Origin: Leptospira limi
GTDB lineage: Bacteria; Spirochaetota; Leptospiria; Leptospirales; Leptospiraceae
Assembly (NCBI RefSeq): GCF_026151395.1
Contig: NZ_JAMQPV010000001.1
Coordinates: 1,924,501 to 1,988,500, forward strand
Reading direction: 5' to 3'
DNA length: 64,000 nt
The notes below the pieces were generated by a model. The model was not told where the DNA came from. It searched no databases and saw only the letters and a list, made by a program, of their open reading frames with translations. This document shows positions 56,987 through 64,000 of the stretch, in pieces (the stretch's first letter is position 1; each line of letters starts with the position of its first letter). The translations under genes and the position numbers were made by a program.

Positions 56987-57594
56987 TGAAAGACCTCACG
57001 GAAAAACAAGAATCTGTTTTACAATACATCTCGGACACGGTCCGAGAAAAGGGATTTCCCCCTACCATCCGTGAGATTGGTGACCAATTTGGAATTACTG
57101 CAAAGGGTGCTTACGACCACCTAAAGGCAATTGAAAAAAAGGGTTATATCCGCACTTCCAAAAACCAAAGCCGTGCCATCGAACTTTTGAAAGGAAATGC
57201 CGACGAAGCTCTCCTTGTTCGTGCTTCTGGTATCCCTCTCCTTGGCCAAGTCGCAGCAGGAAATCCCATCCTTGCGGAAGAAAACATTGAAGAATACATT
57301 GCCGTCCCAGATGATTTGGCAACAAAACCGGGAACCTTTGCCTTAAAAGTAAAAGGTGATTCCATGGTGGAAGCAGGGATCAGTGATGGGGACATTGCCA
57401 TCATCCAGAAAAAAGATACGGCAAGGAATGGCGAAATTGTTGTGGCCATGATTGATAATGAAGCCACTCTTAAGGTGTTTTACAAAGAACCAGACATGAT
57501 CCGACTAGAACCTCGGAACGCAAAACTCAAACCCATTCGCACAAAGAAAGCAACGATAATTGGAAAACTCATAGGTCTCTATCGTATTTACTGA
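56986..57594 (+). CDS. lexA: SOS response repressor LexA
   Basis: Represses SOS genes and cleaves itself when RecA filaments form. The 202 residues comprise a winged-helix DNA-binding domain (KGFPPTIREIGDQFGITAKG, AIEKKGYI) and a latent peptidase. Cleavage bond Ala91-Gly92 (GQVAAGNP), nucleophile Ser126 (KGDSMVEAG) and general base Lys163 (EATLKVFY) are intact. Recognition helix residues GITAKGAYDHLKAI differ from the E. coli type, so a different operator is expected. The N-terminus aligns at ATG 56986. The next gene follows its stop directly, so lexA may lead an operon. Confidence 0.97.
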   Translation: MKDLTEKQESVLQYISDTVREKGFPPTIREIGDQFGITAKGAYDHLKAIEKKGYIRTSKNQSRAIELLKGNADEALLVRASGIPLLGQVAAGNPILAEENIEEYIAVPDDLATKPGTFALKVKGDSMVEAGISDGDIAIIQKKDTARNGEIVVAMIDNEATLKVFYKEPDMIRLEPRNAKLKPIRTKKATIIGKLIGLYRIY

Positions 57595-57630
57595 TTGACC
57601 AAGAGTAGGTTTCCTTTGATCCTAGAAGGG

Positions 57631-57921
57631 ATGTCGAAACATCTCTTCTCACTCGCCTGTATCACACTCTCCCTTTTCCTTGTCAGTTGTGCTCCCAAAA
57701 AACAAGAAATCAATGCTTATGATTTAAAACGTGTTTTGGAACGATTTGCTCAAAATCGAATCCAAACGGGACTGATGGCAGATACCAAACGACCAACTCC
57801 ATCAGACGTGCAACTATTCGAAGAAGCATGTGATGTGTATCGTTTGTCTGTCCCTGAGGCAAAAGAAATGTTAAAACAAGAGAATCAGGCATTATACGAG
57901 TCAATTTATGGAAATGAATAA
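57631..57921 (+). CDS. small lipoprotein downstream of lexA
   Basis: A 96-residue predicted lipoprotein: MSKHLFSLACITLSLFLVSC gives a good lipobox with Cys20. The mature part is charged and helical (YDLKRVLERFAQNRIQ; AKEMLKQENQALYES). No family recognised. TTG 57595, right after the lexA stop, would add 12 residues; ATG 57631 is preferred because the signal peptide then starts properly. Its 3' end overlaps the protease gene by 14 nt, suggesting joint translation and perhaps function with it. Confidence 0.65.
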   Translation: MSKHLFSLACITLSLFLVSCAPKKQEINAYDLKRVLERFAQNRIQTGLMADTKRPTPSDVQLFEEACDVYRLSVPEAKEMLKQENQALYESIYGNE

Positions 57922-59284
57922 AGTGAAATTTTCAGAACGTTTTTTGTGGTTAAGTGTCACCTTGTCTCTGTTAGGAATTGTTTTTTTCCTCAGCATTGAA
58001 AAAGTAAAAGCCATTTCTTCTGATGGTGAAAAATACCTACAAATCTTACATGAAGTTGTTGCTTATATCGAAAACGACTTTGTGGAACCCCAAGAAGAGA
58101 AAAAAATATACATTGGAGCGATCCAAGGTGCCTTACATAGTTTAGGTGACCCACACACTCGTTTTATCGATGTAGATGAATTTAAAGAACTTCAAAACGA
58201 AACCAAAGGGAGTTTTGGTGGCATTGGTGTCGAACTCAACTACCAAGAAAATGCATTTGTCATTGTAGCACCGATTGAAGGAACTCCTGCTTGGAAGGCT
58301 GGACTTTTGCCACAGGACAAAATCATTGAAATCAATGGAAAACCAGTAAAATCATTATCCCAATCAGAATCATTTGCCATGATGCGAGGCGATGTGGGAA
58401 CTTCGATTTCCATGAAAATTGAAAGGAAAGGATTAAAAGAGCCTTTTGTTGTCAATTTAGTGAGAGAACTCATCCAAATTCGTTTTTTACGTTCCTTTTA
58501 CCTTCCTGAAAAAGAAACCGGTTACATCAAACTCGTTCAGTTTATGGGGAAGGATACAGGCAAAGAGTTTGCAGCTGCAGTTAAAAACTTAAAAGACTCA
58601 GGTGCCAAAAAACTTGTCATCGACCTTCGAATGAATCCAGGTGGACTCCTTGATTTAGCAATTGATTTAGCAGATTTGTTCCTTCCTCCCAATTCAGACA
58701 TTGTTTCTGTAAAAGGAAGAGGGGGAGTTCTCATTAAAAGTTTTAAATCGGAAAATCGTGATTTAAAATTCCTGGATTTGCCTATTGCCATTTTGGTCAA
58801 TGGTGGGTCTGCGAGTGCATCCGAAATTTTAGCTGGAGCTTTAAAAGACAACAAACGAGCGTTAATAGTTGGAACTCAGAGTTTTGGAAAAGGAAGTGTT
58901 CAGTCTATTATTCCTTTATCCTTTGGCGCTGGTGTTGCGATCACAATTCAAAAATACTATACACCATCAGGGATTTCCATCCATGGAATAGGAATCACTC
59001 CAGACCATGTCATCAATCCAGTTTCTGCCAATGAAGACGAAAAGTATGCATTGGAAAAACTATTTAAGAAAAACTTAATACGACCTTTTTTAGAATCTCA
59101 TTCCGAATTTAATGATACCTCAATCACCGATTTTAAAGAGATCCTTAAAAAGGAAAATTTGAAGATTTCAGATTCTGTGATACGTATATTTTTATTCAAT
59201 GAAATGAGAATGGGTTCTTCCCAATCAAAACCAAGACTTGACTTGGACATTCAATTATCAGAAGCAATTAACCTATTGAAATAA
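57908..59284 (+). CDS. S41 C-terminal processing peptidase (CtpA/Prc family)
   Basis: Membrane-anchored periplasmic serine protease, 458 residues. Signal anchor at 11-28 (LWLSVTLSLLGIVFFLSI), PDZ domain near 95-180 (GSFGGIGVELNYQ, AWKAGLLPQDKIIEINGKPV), then the protease core KLVIDLRMNPGGLLDLAIDLADLF (key word RMNPGG). Catalytic Ser303 in GGSASASE and Lys328 in FGKGSVQSI are 25 residues apart, as in Prc and CtpB. Such proteases trim envelope proteins or cell-wall hydrolases. It overlaps the lipoprotein gene and abuts tsaD. Confidence 0.94.
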   Translation: MEMNKVKFSERFLWLSVTLSLLGIVFFLSIEKVKAISSDGEKYLQILHEVVAYIENDFVEPQEEKKIYIGAIQGALHSLGDPHTRFIDVDEFKELQNETKGSFGGIGVELNYQENAFVIVAPIEGTPAWKAGLLPQDKIIEINGKPVKSLSQSESFAMMRGDVGTSISMKIERKGLKEPFVVNLVRELIQIRFLRSFYLPEKETGYIKLVQFMGKDTGKEFAAAVKNLKDSGAKKLVIDLRMNPGGLLDLAIDLADLFLPPNSDIVSVKGRGGVLIKSFKSENRDLKFLDLPIAILVNGGSASASEILAGALKDNKRALIVGTQSFGKGSVQSIIPLSFGAGVAITIQKYYTPSGISIHGIGITPDHVINPVSANEDEKYALEKLFKKNLIRPFLESHSEFNDTSITDFKEILKKENLKISDSVIRIFLFNEMRMGSSQSKPRLDLDIQLSEAINLLK

Positions 59285-60310
59285 ATGGTTTATGGAATTG
59301 GGATTGAATCCAGTTGTGATGAAACTTCAATTGCCATTGTCAAAGATGGCAAAGAATTAGTTTCACTCAAAGTATACAGCCAAATTGAAACCCATTCTCC
59401 TTATCGGGGAGTGGTTCCTGAAATTGCCTCTCGCGCACATTTGGAAAAAATAAATTCACTTCTTTCAGTTTGTATGGAAGAAGCAAATTTGAAGTTCTCT
59501 GATTTGCAATATGTTGCTGTGACAGGTTATCCAGGTCTTGTTGGGTCTCTTATGATTGGAGCACAACTGGCCAGGTGTATCTCACTTGTGCATTCCATCC
59601 CCATTGTTCTTGTGAACCATTTAGAGGCACACTTAACGGTGATTGGACTCGAAAATGATTTGCCCGCATTCCCGTGGTTAGGTGTCCTACTTTCGGGCGG
59701 GAATACATCCATTTACATCTATAAAGGTTTTGGCCATTTGGAATTACTTGCCGATACAAGGGATGATTCTCTTGGGGAAGCGTTTGATAAGGTCAGTGCC
59801 ATTTTGGGTTTACCTTACCCAGGTGGTCCCATCATTGAAAAAATGGCATCTTCCTATGAAATTCCCAAAGGAGAAAAAAGTCCCCTTCCAAAGTTATTAA
59901 AAGAAGACACACCGGATACCATTCGATTCTCCTACAGCGGTTTAAAAACAGCAGTACTGTATTACCTGAAGTCTCTAACAGGCACAGCTCCCATTGAAAA
60001 AATTGCTTACTATTTTCAAAAAACAGCCTTTGAATTAGTGGTACGAAATATAACAAAAGCGATCGAAAAAACCCAAATCAAAACAGTTGTTGCCGCCGGG
60101 GGAGTGCTCGCGAATGAAACACTTAGGTCTACCCTCCAATTGGAAGCTCAAAATCGAGCGTTTCGATTGTATTACCCCCAAAAAAAAATTTACTGCACGG
60201 ATAACGGAGCGATGGTGGCATGTCTTGGATACCATTTTTGGAAAGAAAAAAAATTTGTAGGACTCGATTTTAAAGTCAGTCCAAAACGAAACTTTGAACA
60301 AATACTATGA
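59285..60310 (+). CDS. tsaD: tRNA N6-threonylcarbamoyladenosine transferase TsaD
   Basis: Transfers threonylcarbamoyl to A37 of ANN-decoding tRNAs, with TsaB and TsaE. The 341 residues show GIGIESSCDETSIAIV, VPEIASRAHLE, the metal-binding VNHLEAHLT (H-x3-H), LLSGGNTSIY, FDKVSAILGLPYPGG, FSYSGLKTAV, AAGGVLANETLR and YCTDNGAMVACLG. ATG 59285 is the first base after the protease stop and the gene overlaps pssA by 4 nt. Confidence 0.97.
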   Translation: MVYGIGIESSCDETSIAIVKDGKELVSLKVYSQIETHSPYRGVVPEIASRAHLEKINSLLSVCMEEANLKFSDLQYVAVTGYPGLVGSLMIGAQLARCISLVHSIPIVLVNHLEAHLTVIGLENDLPAFPWLGVLLSGGNTSIYIYKGFGHLELLADTRDDSLGEAFDKVSAILGLPYPGGPIIEKMASSYEIPKGEKSPLPKLLKEDTPDTIRFSYSGLKTAVLYYLKSLTGTAPIEKIAYYFQKTAFELVVRNITKAIEKTQIKTVVAAGGVLANETLRSTLQLEAQNRAFRLYYPQKKIYCTDNGAMVACLGYHFWKEKKFVGLDFKVSPKRNFEQIL

Positions 60311-61062
60311 AACTAAAATTAACTTGGATCCCCAATACATTAACCCTCGGAAACCTTACTTTAGGTTTTGTTTCCATGTTACTTGTCTCTGAGACAAACC
60401 CAAACCAACCAAATGCACATGAATTGTATTCCTTAGCAGGAGTATTTATCATCTTAGCTGCGTTATTCGATGGTTTTGATGGAATGGCTGCGAGAGCTCT
60501 CAATTGTACGAGTGAACTCGGAGCTGATTTAGATAGTCTTGCAGACCTTACCACATTCGGAATTGCACCTGGTTTTTTAGCGTATAAAATGTTCTTTTTT
60601 GATATCAAACTCGATATCTTTGATAAACCAGATTATCTGCCACTTGGAATGTTCATCGCGGCATTGTATCCTATTTGTGCTGCCTACCGATTGGCAAGGT
60701 TCAATGTTGCACATGATCCAAAGTCGTTTAATGGACTCCCTTCTCCTGTGGCAGGTGTTGTGATTGGAATTTTCCCTCTAGTTTTTTCGGTATCCCAAGT
60801 GCCGTTATGGACTGCTGTTACCTTTTTTGTGATCACAGCATTACTTATGGTTTCCACATTACGATACAGCAAACCCCAGGTGGCAATGCGTGGACTTTTT
60901 TCTTGGAAAAAATTAGGCATAAGCCTCTTTGGTTTGGGACTCATTTTGTTTGCTATTGGATTTTACCGATGGCCCTATGTTATGTATGGTGCAGTTGGAT
61001 TTTATGTATTTTCGGGGATAGTATCTTTCCTCATCCAAACCATCCAAGACTACCGAGTGTAA
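60307..61062 (+). CDS. pssA: CDP-diacylglycerol-serine O-phosphatidyltransferase
   Basis: Makes phosphatidylserine, the precursor of phosphatidylethanolamine, in the inner membrane. The 251-residue protein has about seven to eight membrane segments and the CDP-alcohol phosphotransferase motif DGFDGMAARALNCTSELGADLDSLAD (pattern DG-x2-AR-x8-G-x3-D-x3-D; read from DGMAAR). WIPNTLTLGNLTLGFVSM at the start and YRLARFN after the motif fit the serine branch of the family. ATG overlaps the tsaD stop. It ends the lexA run, 1 bp from a convergent gene. Confidence 0.92.
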   Translation: MKLKLTWIPNTLTLGNLTLGFVSMLLVSETNPNQPNAHELYSLAGVFIILAALFDGFDGMAARALNCTSELGADLDSLADLTTFGIAPGFLAYKMFFFDIKLDIFDKPDYLPLGMFIAALYPICAAYRLARFNVAHDPKSFNGLPSPVAGVVIGIFPLVFSVSQVPLWTAVTFFVITALLMVSTLRYSKPQVAMRGLFSWKKLGISLFGLGLILFAIGFYRWPYVMYGAVGFYVFSGIVSFLIQTIQDYRV

Positions 61063-61063
61063 T

Positions 61064-61372
61064 TCATTCGACTTGGAAAATTTCTAATAAATTTGCGACA
61101 CTAAAAATGGTTCTGATTTCACTCGAGAGATGGACCATTTTTACTTTTTTGTTTTTTTCTTTTGTCCAACTATAAGTGTGAAGTAGGATTCCGATTCCCG
61201 ACGAATCCAGATACGTTAAATGTTGGAAATCGAAAACCAGTTCTGTGACCGAATCTGAATCGATCAATTCCTTAATATCCGATTTTAATTTGGGTGTGTC
61301 CCTTAATGATAAGGAACCATTCAGATCGATGATGGCTTTTGAATTCTCTCGTTTGATTTCGAATTGAAACAT
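61064..61372 (-). CDS. STAS-domain anti-anti-sigma factor
   Basis: A 102-residue STAS protein. FEIKRENSKAIIDLNGSLSL, the phosphorylatable Ser region LTYLDSSGIGILLHTYSW and VKMVHLSSEIRTIFSVANLL are typical of SpoIIAA-like antagonists, which bind an anti-sigma kinase when unphosphorylated. No cognate kinase is next to it. ATG 61372 is used; the frame also opens at TTG 61414, which adds residues not seen in the family. It converges on pssA and diverges from the hydrolase gene. Confidence 0.88.
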   Translation of the reverse strand: MFQFEIKRENSKAIIDLNGSLSLRDTPKLKSDIKELIDSDSVTELVFDFQHLTYLDSSGIGILLHTYSWTKEKNKKVKMVHLSSEIRTIFSVANLLEIFQVE

Positions 61373-61456
61373 AACTTCAGTTAAGACAACATCTGAAAGA
61401 GGAAATACAATCAAAAAACGTTTGATTTTTCCAAAAAGGACTCTAGAAAAAGAGCA

Positions 61457-62413
61457 ATGAAAATTAAGTTTTGGGGTGTTCGAGGTTCCATAGGTTCACC
61501 CATCCGGCCAGAAAACGTAAAACATAAAATCGAAAAAATTCTCTCTTTGGCAAGTCCAACCGACATCCAAAACGAACAAAGTATTCATAGTTTTTTAAAT
61601 TCGCTAAGTTTTTCCTCATCTTCGACTTACGGTGGTAATACGACTTGTGTTGAAATTCGTGACAAAGAGGGAACTCTCATCATCATCGATGGTGGGACTG
61701 GATTACGGGAACTTGGAAACCAAATGATGTCATCCCAATTTGGAAAGGGAGTGGGGCATGCCTATTGGATACTCACTCATACACATTGGGACCATATCCA
61801 AGGTATACCTTTTTTTATTCCTCTGTTTTTGCCGGGAAATCATTTTGAGTTCATTTCGTCCATGAGTGATGCAGAAAAAAGATTAGAACACCAATTTGTA
61901 TTCACACATTTTCCTGTTTCCTTTGATCATTATGCTGCTAAAAAAACCTTTCAATTCATCGAAGAAGGAGAGGTTGTTTCCCTTGGCCCAAACATCCAGG
62001 CTTTTAGTAAAGCAGTGCGCCATCCTGGTGGGAGTTTTTCCTATCGGTTTACAGAAGATGGGAAATCGATCATCTTTGCATCCGATGCTGAGTTTAACTT
62101 AGAAGAAATGGAAAACATCGATACTTACATCGATTATTTCCGAGATGCAGATGTTTTAGTTTTTGATACACAATATACATTTGAAGAATCATTACAAAAA
62201 ATTGATTGGGGCCATAGTTCGGCATCCATTGCCACAGACATTGCCCTTCGGGCAAAAGTAAAAAAACTAGTGATGTTCCACCATGATCCTTCTTATGATG
62301 ATGAGAAGTTAGATTTGGTATACTTACGTGCGTTAAAGTATAAAGAGATGTTTGATCCACATGGAAAATTAGAAATCATTATGGCTTATGAAGGTTTGGA
62401 AATAGAGGTATAA
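61457..62413 (+). CDS. metallo-beta-lactamase-fold hydrolase
   Basis: A 318-residue MBL-fold protein. Landmarks: MKIKFWGVRGSIGSP, TYGGNTTCVEIRD, IIDGGTGLREL, the zinc motif LTHTHWDHIQG, RHPGGSFSYRFTEDG, ASDAEFN (bridging Asp) and the final His in VMFHHDPSYDD. The WGVRGS start and GGNTTCV are typical of a phosphodiesterase-like branch related to cyclic-nucleotide or tRNA-processing enzymes. The substrate cannot be told. glpK begins 1 nt after the stop. Confidence 0.88.
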   Translation: MKIKFWGVRGSIGSPIRPENVKHKIEKILSLASPTDIQNEQSIHSFLNSLSFSSSSTYGGNTTCVEIRDKEGTLIIIDGGTGLRELGNQMMSSQFGKGVGHAYWILTHTHWDHIQGIPFFIPLFLPGNHFEFISSMSDAEKRLEHQFVFTHFPVSFDHYAAKKTFQFIEEGEVVSLGPNIQAFSKAVRHPGGSFSYRFTEDGKSIIFASDAEFNLEEMENIDTYIDYFRDADVLVFDTQYTFEESLQKIDWGHSSASIATDIALRAKVKKLVMFHHDPSYDDEKLDLVYLRALKYKEMFDPHGKLEIIMAYEGLEIEV

Positions 62414-62414
62414 A

Positions 62415-63911
62415 ATGGCAAAAAAAAATTACATCATCGGGATTGATGCGGGGACAACTGGGATTCGAACATTTTGTTTTAATGACAAAGGGAAAGTGAT
62501 TTCGTCTGCTTACCAAGAATTCAAACAATACTATCCAAAACCAGGTTGGGTCGAACATGACCCAGAAGAGATCTGGCAAAAAACACAAAAACTTATCGCC
62601 CTTGCGATCAAAAACGGAAAACTAAATCCCAAAGATGCGATTGCGATTGGTATCACAAACCAAAGAGAGACATCTGTTGTTTGGGATAAAAAAACGGGAA
62701 AACCAGTTTATAATGCGATCGTATGGCAATGCCGTAGGACATCGGATATCTGTAAGGATTTAAAAAAACAAAGTTTAGATTCTAACTTTCGTAACAAAAC
62801 AGGACTTGTGCTCGATGCTTATTTCTCAGGAACCAAAATCCAATGGATCCTCGATAATGTTAAAGGAGCAAGAGAAAGGGCCGAACGAGGAGACCTTCTA
62901 TTTGGAACCATCGATACTTGGTTATTGTACAAACTCACAGGTCACAAAGAACACAAAACCGATCATACGAATGCATCCCGTACTTTACTCTTCAATATCC
63001 AAACCAAGGAATGGGACGAAGAACTTTGTAAGATCCTAAAAGTTCCTATGTCAATGTTACCCAAGGCATACAATTCCAAAAATCTATTTGGTTTTACTTC
63101 CAATGTTAAATCCATCCCAGATGGAATTCCAATCTCTTCCCTTGTGGGTGACCAACAAGGTGCCCTTTTTGGGCAGCTCTGTACAGAACCAGGGGAAGCC
63201 AAAAACACTTATGGAACAGGATGTTTTTTACTCTTCAATGTGGGGGATGAATTTCGAATTTCGAACCAAGGCCTTATCACCACACTGGCTCTCGGTCCTG
63301 AAGGGAAAACAGTGTATTGTTTAGAAGGATCCGTATTTATTGGAGGAGCTGTTGTTCAATTCCTAAGGGACAATTTAGAATTTTTTAAATATTCCAAGGA
63401 TTCCGAAAAATTGGTGAAGTCCATTAAAACAAAAGATGATGTTGTTTTTGTTCCTGCCTTTGCGGGACTTGGTGCTCCGCATTGGGACCAAGAGGCACGC
63501 GGAGCCATCTTTGGACTCTCTCGTGACACAACACCTGCCCAGATCACAAGGGCTGCTTTAAAAGCAATCGCCTTACAATCCTATGAACTAGCCAATGCTA
63601 TGGAAAAGGAAACGGGAAAACCACTGAAGTTTTTACGAGTAGATGGTGGGGCAACTTCGAATGCATGGCTTATGCAATTCCAAGCAGACATCTTAGGAAC
63701 AAAAGTCATCCGACCAAAAAACGTGGATACGACGGTTCTTGGTGCTGCCTACTTAGCTGGTCTTGAACGAGGGTTTTTCAAATCAGTAGCCCACCTACGC
63801 AAAGAAGAAACCAAAACCACTCAGTTCACACCCAAAATGAAAGATGCAGAACGAAAAGAAGAAATAGATAAATGGAATTCTGCAATTGCTAGGGTGAAAA
63901 CAGGAAACTAA
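62415..63911 (+). CDS. glpK: glycerol kinase
   Basis: Phosphorylates glycerol to sn-glycerol 3-phosphate, for lipid synthesis and catabolism. The 498 residues match FGGY kinases: IIGIDAGTTGIRTFCFN, GITNQRETSVVWDKKTGKPVYN (read to TSVVWD), IVWQCRRTSDIC, TDHTNASRTLLFNI, SLVGDQQGALFGQLC, GTGCFLLFNVG, FVPAFAGLGAPHWDQEARG, and LRVDGGATSNAWLMQFQAD. The variant RTFCFN in the first motif is slightly unusual (RTS/RAI is commoner). ATG 62415 directly follows the hydrolase gene, so the two are probably co-transcribed. Confidence 0.96.
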   Translation: MAKKNYIIGIDAGTTGIRTFCFNDKGKVISSAYQEFKQYYPKPGWVEHDPEEIWQKTQKLIALAIKNGKLNPKDAIAIGITNQRETSVVWDKKTGKPVYNAIVWQCRRTSDICKDLKKQSLDSNFRNKTGLVLDAYFSGTKIQWILDNVKGARERAERGDLLFGTIDTWLLYKLTGHKEHKTDHTNASRTLLFNIQTKEWDEELCKILKVPMSMLPKAYNSKNLFGFTSNVKSIPDGIPISSLVGDQQGALFGQLCTEPGEAKNTYGTGCFLLFNVGDEFRISNQGLITTLALGPEGKTVYCLEGSVFIGGAVVQFLRDNLEFFKYSKDSEKLVKSIKTKDDVVFVPAFAGLGAPHWDQEARGAIFGLSRDTTPAQITRAALKAIALQSYELANAMEKETGKPLKFLRVDGGATSNAWLMQFQADILGTKVIRPKNVDTTVLGAAYLAGLERGFFKSVAHLRKEETKTTQFTPKMKDAERKEEIDKWNSAIARVKTGN

Positions 63912-64000
63912 TTAGTAATCAAACCATAACAGTGAAAATTCAAAACATTGTTTTGGTTTGGTAATCCCAGCACCTACAAGGAATAAACCTGTTTCATAAT
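63912..64000 (-). CDS. C-terminal fragment of a minus-strand gene, possibly outer-membrane protein
   Basis: On the minus strand an open frame enters from the window edge and ends with TAA at 63914-63912, the base after the glpK stop. The 28 visible residues start YETGLFLVGAGITK and end in FSLLWFDY. Alternating hydrophobic residues and an aromatic last residue are what an outer-membrane barrel strand looks like, but the fragment is too short to prove a gene. Confidence 0.4.
   Translation of the reverse strand, partial: YETGLFLVGAGITKPKQCFEFSLLWFDY

Noticed and set aside
1..64000. tRNA, rRNA, CRISPR array, transposase, integrase, phage or toxin-antitoxin genes
   Set aside because: I saw no cloverleaf-like sequence, no regularly spaced repeats and no protein with such motifs; the gaps between genes are too small for most of them.

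Overview
The window reads as chromosomal DNA of a Leptospira species. The evidence is the gene content: a citramalate synthase whose residue numbering matches the characterised Leptospira enzyme, a three-domain IspG, many exported proteins and lipoproteins with loose lipoboxes, and frequent TTG/GTG starts. The AT-rich but not extreme composition and the metal-efflux/porin content would suit a saprophytic species; that last step is inference. Almost every base is coding. No gene-free stretch exceeds 300 bp (the largest is 9010-9257), and I see no rRNA, tRNA, CRISPR array, insertion sequence, phage or integrase.

Layout. 1-2415: end of guaB (IMP dehydrogenase of unusually eukaryote-like sequence), a LolA-like periplasmic protein and rsmE. 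2423-6227: a small Cys-rich lipoprotein on the minus strand, then three unrecognised genes. 6228-9069: a small secreted protein behind a pair of identical palindromes, a 558-residue porin-like protein and a small lipoprotein. 9070-17170: a 1867-residue alpha-2-macroglobulin with intact thioester, directly followed by a membrane-bound alkaline-phosphatase-superfamily transferase. 17192-26137: carB, then minus-strand genes for a DUF1499 lipoprotein, a DUF3999/DUF2339 pair and ispG. 26279-35251: a mixed housekeeping block (mutY, hybrid-length sensor kinase plus receiver, Smr protein, cimA, pth, VTT membrane protein, small Cys-rich protein, rarA).

35367-46928: a tightly packed complex I operon nuoA-B-C-D-E-F-H-J-K-L-M-N. 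It lacks nuoG and nuoI, so the iron-sulfur chain between FMN and cluster N2 must be completed from another locus or differently. 47021-49992: mtnD (methionine salvage), then minus-strand bactofilin and recJ overlapping by 13 nt. 50107-56935: a heavy-metal RND efflux operon (small secreted protein, CzcA-type pump, a Chlamydia-like inorganic pyrophosphatase, TolC/CzcC-type channel, CzcB-type adaptor). 56986-61062: lexA with a probable leaderless promoter, leading a compact run of lipoprotein, C-terminal processing protease, tsaD and pssA. 61064-63911: a STAS anti-anti-sigma protein, a metallo-beta-lactamase-fold hydrolase and glpK. The last bases hold what looks like the C-terminus of a minus-strand gene.

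The observations I rate highest are two small secreted proteins that share features and each precede an envelope transport gene, the TTTGTWACAAA palindrome pair 60 bp apart, complex I without nuoG/nuoI, the pyrophosphatase embedded in a metal pump operon, and a leaderless lexA promoter. I found no defence island or obvious new multi-gene system.
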